27,013 bases of DNA. Source: JASFUX01 sp050050115 (lineage in GTDB: Bacteria > Pseudomonadota > Alphaproteobacteria > Caulobacterales > Maricaulaceae). The first letter of the stretch is position 1; every line of letters starts with the position of its first letter. The DNA lies in the NCBI GenBank assembly GCA_050050115.1, contig JASFUX010000015.1:1-27013 (forward strand). The letters are read 5' to 3'. Made by a program: the position numbers and the translations under genes. A model generated the notes under the pieces. It saw only the letters and a program-made list of their open reading frames with translations, was not told where the DNA came from and made no database searches. Positions 23,585-27,013 of this stretch are shown piece after piece.

Positions 23585-23776
23585 GCTACGGTGGCAGGGC
23601 GTCAATGGGCGAAAAGTCTGTCGCTGGCCGAATGCCGACGTTGATCGCCATCGACAGGAGTCTAACCGCATCCACAAGGGCGAGCTGTGGCCCGGCGATA
23701 CCGTTCCGCCACGACGGCTTTTCAAGTATGGACGCATCGCCGCGAGTCGCAACACTTGGCATCGAGCTTCCTACCC
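23585..23776. other. Gene-poor stretch with a degenerate coding-like remnant
   Basis: This 192-bp gap lies between the convergent YdeI-like and double-CMD genes. Read on the minus strand it contains an in-frame run including SAFGQRQTF, which resembles the GQKQTF-type spurious-ORF repeats scattered through alphaproteobacterial intergenic DNA. I see no start signal, no ribosome site and no conserved domain, so I treat it as non-coding and possibly repeat-derived. Confidence 0.25.
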
Positions 23777-25054
23777 TCAGTCGATCAGATACTCCGTGTA
23801 CCCAGCCTCAACCTGAATCCCGAGGCTGTTCATCGCCAAGCCCGCCAGGGAATAGCCGCCGACGGCGTAGATGATCTCGATCATCTCCTGCGTGTCGTAA
23901 TGCGCTTCGAGTCGCGCCCACGTCGGATCGGTAATGAAAGCCTGCGCGCGCAGCTCGTCGGCGGCGGTCAGCGAGGCCACTTGACGCTCGTCCCAGATGT
24001 CGGCGCCGACGCCTTGCGGGATCGCGGCGATTTGGGCTTCGGTCAGACCAACTTGCAGCGCTAGCGGCGCATGGTGAGCCCACTCGTAGGGCGTGTTGGT
24101 GTTCCAAGCGGTGCGCAGAATCACCAACTCGCGATCGGCGGCGGACAGGCGCGCCTCCTCGCCAAGCAGGTAGGTCAAAAACCCGTTCATGGTTCCGGCG
24201 AGCTGGGGATAGCGCACCATCGTCGCGAAGAGGTTGAGAACCTCGCCGCCGGTCAGTCTAGAGACGATCTCCGGTTGCGCAGGGTCCACATCTTCAGCAC
24301 GCAGCGGCGCGATGCGCGGCGTTGTGAGGCGCGCGGCGTTCGGCCGGCCCGCGGGTCCGGGCAAAGGATGGCCGTCAGGCAGGCGGAACTCCAACCCCTC
24401 GTCGAGCTGTACGCCGAGCGAATTGAGCGCCATCGACACCAGCTGATACTGCCCGGCGATGAAGATCGCCGTGACGATCTGCTCGTCCGTGTACTCTTCT
24501 TCAAGCGCCGCCCAGGTCGCATCCGAAATCATCGCGTCGTAGCGCAGCTCGTCGACCATCCTCAGCAGCGTGCTCTCGAAGGCGGTCCAGTTCGGCGCGT
24601 CCGGCCCGGCGGCGATCGCGTCGATCTCCGCGGGCGTCATGCCGACGGCCTCGCCGGTCGCGATGCGCGCGTGCTGCGCGAACTCATACTCGGACTGACA
24701 CAGCCACCCCGTCCGCAGCATGATCATCTCGCGATGCCGCGGCGGCACGGTGTCGTTGTTCAGAATGATCCGCCCGAACGGCGACCAGTGGTTGTAGAGG
24801 TCCACGTGGTGCGCGAGCGTCGTATAGATATTGAAGGTCGATCGGCTCGCGATCATCTCCGCCTGCGCAGGCGTCCAATCCTCTTCAGGGATGGGAGCAA
24901 CACGAGGCTCGGTCGGGCGAGGCGAATACGACATCGCCGAGGTCCCTCCGTTCATCGTTGGCGCATCGGTCGCACAGGCGCCGAGCGTCAACCCCAAGGC
25001 GAGAGCCGCGGCGCGCAACGGAGCGCGGCGCGTCATCAGATGCAGATTGAGCAC
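23777..25054 (-). CDS. Lipoprotein with two tandem CMD-family domains
   Basis: A 425-residue protein. The N-terminus (MLNLHLMTRRAPLRAAALALGLTLGAC) is a lipoprotein signal with lipobox LGAC and Cys27, followed by Ala, so it should be exported and lipid-anchored. CMD domain 1 spans about 54-222 with MIMLRTGWLCQSEYEFAQHARIATG (Cys119, His128). Domain 2 spans about 245-423 with LVILRTAWNTNTPYEWAHHAPLAL, in which the Cys position is Asn. Both halves close with the same pattern (QYQLVSMALNSLGVQLD and GGYSLAGLAMNSLGIQVE), which points to internal duplication. I choose GTG 25054 because a GGGGGAGGGA ribosome site ends 2 nt before it; ATG 25036 is the alternative, also compatible with the signal. CMD proteins are usually cytoplasmic, so export is the odd feature. 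Function unknown. Confidence 0.88.
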   Translation of the reverse strand: MLNLHLMTRRAPLRAAALALGLTLGACATDAPTMNGGTSAMSYSPRPTEPRVAPIPEEDWTPAQAEMIASRSTFNIYTTLAHHVDLYNHWSPFGRIILNNDTVPPRHREMIMLRTGWLCQSEYEFAQHARIATGEAVGMTPAEIDAIAAGPDAPNWTAFESTLLRMVDELRYDAMISDATWAALEEEYTDEQIVTAIFIAGQYQLVSMALNSLGVQLDEGLEFRLPDGHPLPGPAGRPNAARLTTPRIAPLRAEDVDPAQPEIVSRLTGGEVLNLFATMVRYPQLAGTMNGFLTYLLGEEARLSAADRELVILRTAWNTNTPYEWAHHAPLALQVGLTEAQIAAIPQGVGADIWDERQVASLTAADELRAQAFITDPTWARLEAHYDTQEMIEIIYAVGGYSLAGLAMNSLGIQVEAGYTEYLID

Positions 25055-25190
25055 AGTCCCTCCCCCGGAATTTGGTGTTCCGCGGCCGCATGCTAGACGC
25101 TCGCGAGAGCCGGAAAAACCTCGATATGCCTGGGCTTGCCGATCATGCGGAGATGACGGCCGGCCCAGAACGCCCCGGAGTCGCCGTCTG

Positions 25191-25207
25191 CGGCCGAACA
25201 ACGGCCG
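25191..25207. repeat. Short hairpin in the CMD-lipoprotein/prs intergenic region
   Basis: CGGCCG (25191-25196) and CGGCCG (25202-25207), a self-complementary hexamer, flank an AACAA loop. It is a compact 6-bp stem in the 264-bp divergent gap. With this base composition it may be chance. Confidence 0.3.
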
Positions 25208-25265
25208 GCGAGACATCTGTAAAACCTCGCCCGCGCCTCTGGCGCGCCCGTACAAGCGCTGTTAG

Positions 25266-25299
25266 AAGCCCGCTCGTGACAAGGGCGTGACACGGGCTT
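25266..25299. repeat. Inverted repeat enclosing a direct repeat just before prs
   Basis: AAGCCCG (25266-25272) pairs with CGGGCTT (25293-25299). Inside lie two copies of CGTGAC (25275-25280 and 25286-25291), 11 bp apart, one helical turn. The stem ends about 19 nt before the prs ATG, so it could be an operator or a leader hairpin that limits ribosome access. Confidence 0.35.
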
Positions 25300-25318
25300 G
25301 AGGGGCGAAAGACCGGTC

Positions 25319-26251
25319 ATGAAGCTGCTTTCAGGCACATCGAACCAGCCGCTGGCCGCGGCGATCGCGGACTCGCTCGACGCGCCGCTGACCGAAGCCG
25401 AGATCAAGCGCTTCTCCGACAACGAAGTCTTCGTGCGGATCGACGAAAACGTCCGCGGCGAGGACATGTTCGTCATCCAGTCGACCTCGCACCCCGCGAA
25501 CGACAACCTGATGGAGCTGCTGATCAGCATCGACGCGCTCACCCGGGCGAGCGCGGCGCGGATCACCGCGGTGATCCCCTACTTCGGCTATGCGCGCCAG
25601 GACCGCAAAGTCGGCGGGCGCACGCCGATCTCGGCCAAGCTGGTCGCCAACATGATCGCCACGGCCGGCGCCGACCGGGTGCTGACGCTCGATCTGCATG
25701 CCGGCCAGATCCAAGGCTTCTTCGACGTGCCGACGGACAACCTTTACGCCGTTCCGGTGATCGAGAAGGACATCCGCGCGCACTACAACGCCGACACGCT
25801 GATGATCGTCAGCCCCGACGTCGGCGGCGTGGTACGCGCTCGCGCGCTGGCCGACCGCCTGGGCGCCGACCTCGCCATCGTCGACAAGCGCCGTCCGCGC
25901 GCCGGGGAGTCCGAGGTGATGAACATCATCGGCGACGTCGAGGGCCGGGACTGCCTGCTCTACGACGATATCGTCGATTCCGGCGGCACGCTGTGCAACG
26001 CGGCCCAAGCGCTCTCCGACAAGGGCGCCAAGACCGTCGCCGCCTACGTCACCCACGGCGTGCTTTCGGGCAAGGCGGTGGAGAACATCTCAGGCTCGGT
26101 GCTCAAGGAGATCGTGGTGTCCGACACCATCGAGCACCCCGCGCCGGTCAAGGCCTGCAAGAAGATCCGCCAGATCTCGATGGCCCCGCTGATCGGCGAG
26201 GCCATCCGCCGGATCGCCGCCGAAGAGTCGGTCTCCAAGCTGTTCGACTAG
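25319..26251 (+). CDS. prs: Ribose-phosphate diphosphokinase (PRPP synthetase)
   Basis: Prs makes 5-phosphoribosyl-1-diphosphate from ribose-5-phosphate and ATP in the cytoplasm, for nucleotide, histidine, tryptophan and NAD synthesis. The 310-residue length is standard. Motifs are MKLLSGTSN at the start, FSDNEVFVRIDENVRGEDMFVIQS (32-55), YARQDRK at 91-97, LDLHAGQIQGFFDVP with His127, KRRPRAGESEVMNIIGDVEGRD, and the PRPP-binding loop YDDIVDSGGT at 215-224. The ATG at 25319 begins the conserved sequence; an in-frame TTG seven codons upstream is less likely. No strong Shine-Dalgarno is seen, although GAGGGG lies about 13 nt upstream. Confidence 0.97.
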   Translation: MKLLSGTSNQPLAAAIADSLDAPLTEAEIKRFSDNEVFVRIDENVRGEDMFVIQSTSHPANDNLMELLISIDALTRASAARITAVIPYFGYARQDRKVGGRTPISAKLVANMIATAGADRVLTLDLHAGQIQGFFDVPTDNLYAVPVIEKDIRAHYNADTLMIVSPDVGGVVRARALADRLGADLAIVDKRRPRAGESEVMNIIGDVEGRDCLLYDDIVDSGGTLCNAAQALSDKGAKTVAAYVTHGVLSGKAVENISGSVLKEIVVSDTIEHPAPVKACKKIRQISMAPLIGEAIRRIAAEESVSKLFD

Positions 26252-26262
26252 GCCCCCGCCGG

Positions 26263-26291
26263 CGGCTCGTTGCCGAGACCGGCTCAATTTT
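26263..26291 (+). terminator. Candidate rho-independent terminator of prs
   Basis: Twelve bases after the prs stop, CGGCTCG pairs with CGAGACCG (bulged A) around a TTGC loop, followed by GCTCAATTTTC. The stem is only 7 bp and the T-run is 4 bases, so it is a modest candidate. Confidence 0.4.
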
Positions 26292-26419
26292 CATGAAATT
26301 CGTCTCGATTTCGGACGCCCGACGCTAACGCCGGTTCACCGCGCCAAGCGGTTCCGCTCGCGTACGCGCGCGGAATTGCTCATGGTTTCGGCGGCTTGAT
26401 CAGACGGGAGGCTGGGCCG

Positions 26420-26650
26420 ATGAGCATGAACAAGAGCAACCGGATGCCCCGCAGCATCCGCCGGCGCATTCCGGGCGCGCGTTTTATCGCCGGATGTCTC
26501 GTATTCGCAGCCCTGACGGGCGGCGCGGGCGCGCTCGCCGACGCGGGCCAGCTCAACGACACCTACGCGCTCGACGCGCCGCCCGATCCGTACCTGGGCG
26601 CGCACGAGTTCGCCCGCCGCGTCGGCCTGCAGCCGGACGCGCCTCGCTAA
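26420..26650 (+). CDS. Small exported protein of unknown function (76 aa)
   Basis: The ATG at 26420 has a GGGAGG ribosome site 8 nt upstream, which decides the start over an in-frame ATT-proximal extension eight codons earlier. The product has a very basic N-terminus (MSMNKSNRMPRSIRRRIPGAR), then a hydrophobic segment FIAGCLVFAALTGGAGALA with a likely signal-peptidase site at ALA-DA. A mature part of about 34 residues follows (AGQLNDTYALDAPPDPYLGAHEFARRVGLQPDAPR). No family is recognised. It could equally be held by its one hydrophobic helix. It lies 168 bp after prs and 11 bp before another tiny exported-protein frame. Confidence 0.55.
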   Translation: MSMNKSNRMPRSIRRRIPGARFIAGCLVFAALTGGAGALADAGQLNDTYALDAPPDPYLGAHEFARRVGLQPDAPR

Positions 26651-26661
26651 GGCGGCCCGCC

Positions 26662-26823
26662 ATGATCGCCTACGCCCGCCGCTTCGGCGTCACGAGCGCC
26701 ATCCTCAGCGCCTTCATGCTGGCGCTGACCGCCGCCGTCGCCGCGCCGGCCCGACCCGAGCCGGCCGCCAGCGCGCCGGAAAGCGCAGCTCATGCGGACC
26801 CGGTTGTGGGTTTTAGGGACTAG
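26662..26823 (+). CDS. Very small exported protein (53 aa), C-terminus inside a repeat element
   Basis: The ATG at 26662 follows an AAGGCGG site after 8 nt. The 53-residue product starts MIAYARRFGVTSAILSAFMLALTAAVAA-AP, a good Sec signal with cleavage near residue 28, and then an Ala/Pro/Glu-rich tail. The last residues VVGFRD and the stop are encoded by the left arm of a G-rich repeat (26802-26833), so the present end may not be the original one. It is in the same direction and closely follows the other small gene. No family is recognised, and the evidence that it is translated is limited to the ribosome site, the signal-like sequence and position. Confidence 0.4.
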   Translation: MIAYARRFGVTSAILSAFMLALTAAVAAPARPEPAASAPESAAHADPVVGFRD

Positions 26824-26915
26824 GTTCTTGGGGCTCAGTCGCCGCAGCGGCTCTCCAACACTCGATCCCCGGCGTCCAAACCCCACAACCTAACCCCCAA
26901 AACCCAGTCCCTACC
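26802..26915. repeat. G-rich element with two permuted, inverted arms
   Basis: The left arm (26802-26833) reads as two blocks, GGTTGTGGGTTT then TAGGGACTAGGTTCTTGGGG. The right arm (26877-26915), read on the minus strand, carries the same two blocks in swapped order: TAGGGACTGGGTTTTGGGG then GGTTGTGGGGTTT. A 43-bp GC-rich spacer lies between. The base makeup (runs of G separated by T/A) is unlike the rest of the window. Both arms have G-tract spacing compatible with G-quadruplex formation, on the plus strand in the left arm and on the minus strand in the right arm. Confidence 0.6.
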
Positions 26916-26925
26916 TACCGTCCGC

Positions 26926-26954
26926 TTGCCTCCCCTTCACCGATCGCCTATAGA
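26926..26954 (+). promoter_or_regulatory. Candidate promoter for a gene beyond the right edge
   Basis: TTGCCT (26926-26931) and TATAGA (26949-26954) are separated by 17 bp. The expected start of transcription is near 26961, leaving at least 50 nt of leader inside the window with no visible start codon in good context. A sigma70-type promoter pointing rightward fits. In many alphaproteobacteria a ribosomal L25 gene follows prs, but the next gene cannot be seen. Confidence 0.4.
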
Positions 26955-27013
26955 CCGCGCCTTGAATTTTCCGCGTCGGACTGTCCGAAACGCGTCCCCG
27001 ACCGTGCGCCCCG

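Noticed and set aside
23510..23755. Minus-strand 81-codon frame containing SAFGQRQTF
   Set aside because: It resembles known spurious frames made by alphaproteobacterial intergenic repeats, overlaps the 3' end of the YdeI-like gene and has no start signal.
26941..27013. tRNA-like fold near the right edge
   Set aside because: I could not build an acceptor stem with T and D arms and no CCA-type end or GTTCGA box is present.

Overview
The window is a gene-dense, GC-rich stretch of chromosome, most likely from an alphaproteobacterium. The Caulobacterales/Maricaulales/Parvularculales side is my best guess; this is an inference from gene content and no taxonomic marker gene is present. The evidence is an FzlA-type GST-like cell-division protein near queG and uppP, ETF-ubiquinone oxidoreductase upstream of a TPR lipoprotein and ispE, ubiK divergent from an lgt/NDUFAF7-like/pgeF block, an Irr-type iron-control palindrome, and heavy use of GTG starts with 4-bp GTGA gene overlaps. 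There are no rRNA or tRNA genes, no CRISPR array, no prophage and no transposase that I can see.

Layout. 1-1615 (minus): a lipoprotein-type cytochrome c followed by a PQQ-dependent dehydrogenase that runs off the left edge; together they look like a periplasmic dehydrogenase and its electron acceptor. 1682-7451: queG, fzlA and uppP are interspersed with single accessory genes (two GNAT acetyltransferases, a CDF metal exporter, a VOC protein) whose orientation keeps alternating. 7404-12945 (minus): a probable operon of etfD (ETF-QO), a TPR lipoprotein, ispE and a WecA/WbpL-like polyprenyl-phosphate sugar-1-phosphate transferase. 13138-15225 (minus): ybjN-like gene, proC and a TetR-type regulator. 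15460-18004 (plus): an iron-responsive-looking cassette of rubrerythrin, a heterodisulfide-reductase-like Fe-S protein and DUF3501. 18013-19386 (minus): a CMD-family protein and an SDR oxidoreductase. 19459-19581: two REP-like hairpins. 19614-23584: ubiK (minus), then lgt, an NDUFAF7/MidA-like methyltransferase, pgeF and a YdeI-like protein (plus). 23777-25054 (minus): a lipoprotein with two CMD domains in tandem. 25319-26251: prs. 26420-27013: two tiny exported-protein genes, a G-rich repeat element and a candidate promoter pointing off the right edge.

How the genes relate. UppP and the sugar-phosphate transferase both act on the undecaprenyl carrier, and their genes overlap tail to tail. 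Lgt would lipidate the three predicted lipoproteins here (cytochrome c, TPR protein, double-CMD protein). Lgt and PgeF both serve the envelope. ETF-QO and UbiK both feed or support the ubiquinone pool.

The most interesting part is 15460-18004. A perfect 17-bp Irr/ICE-like palindrome lies between the -35 and -10 of the rubrerythrin promoter. The rubrerythrin itself lacks about 33 internal residues compared with the usual family architecture. Two tandem hairpins separate it from an HdrD/GlpC-like protein and DUF3501, a pairing whose biochemistry is poorly described as far as I know. The exported two-domain CMD lipoprotein and the G-quadruplex-capable permuted repeat near the right end also deserve a second look.
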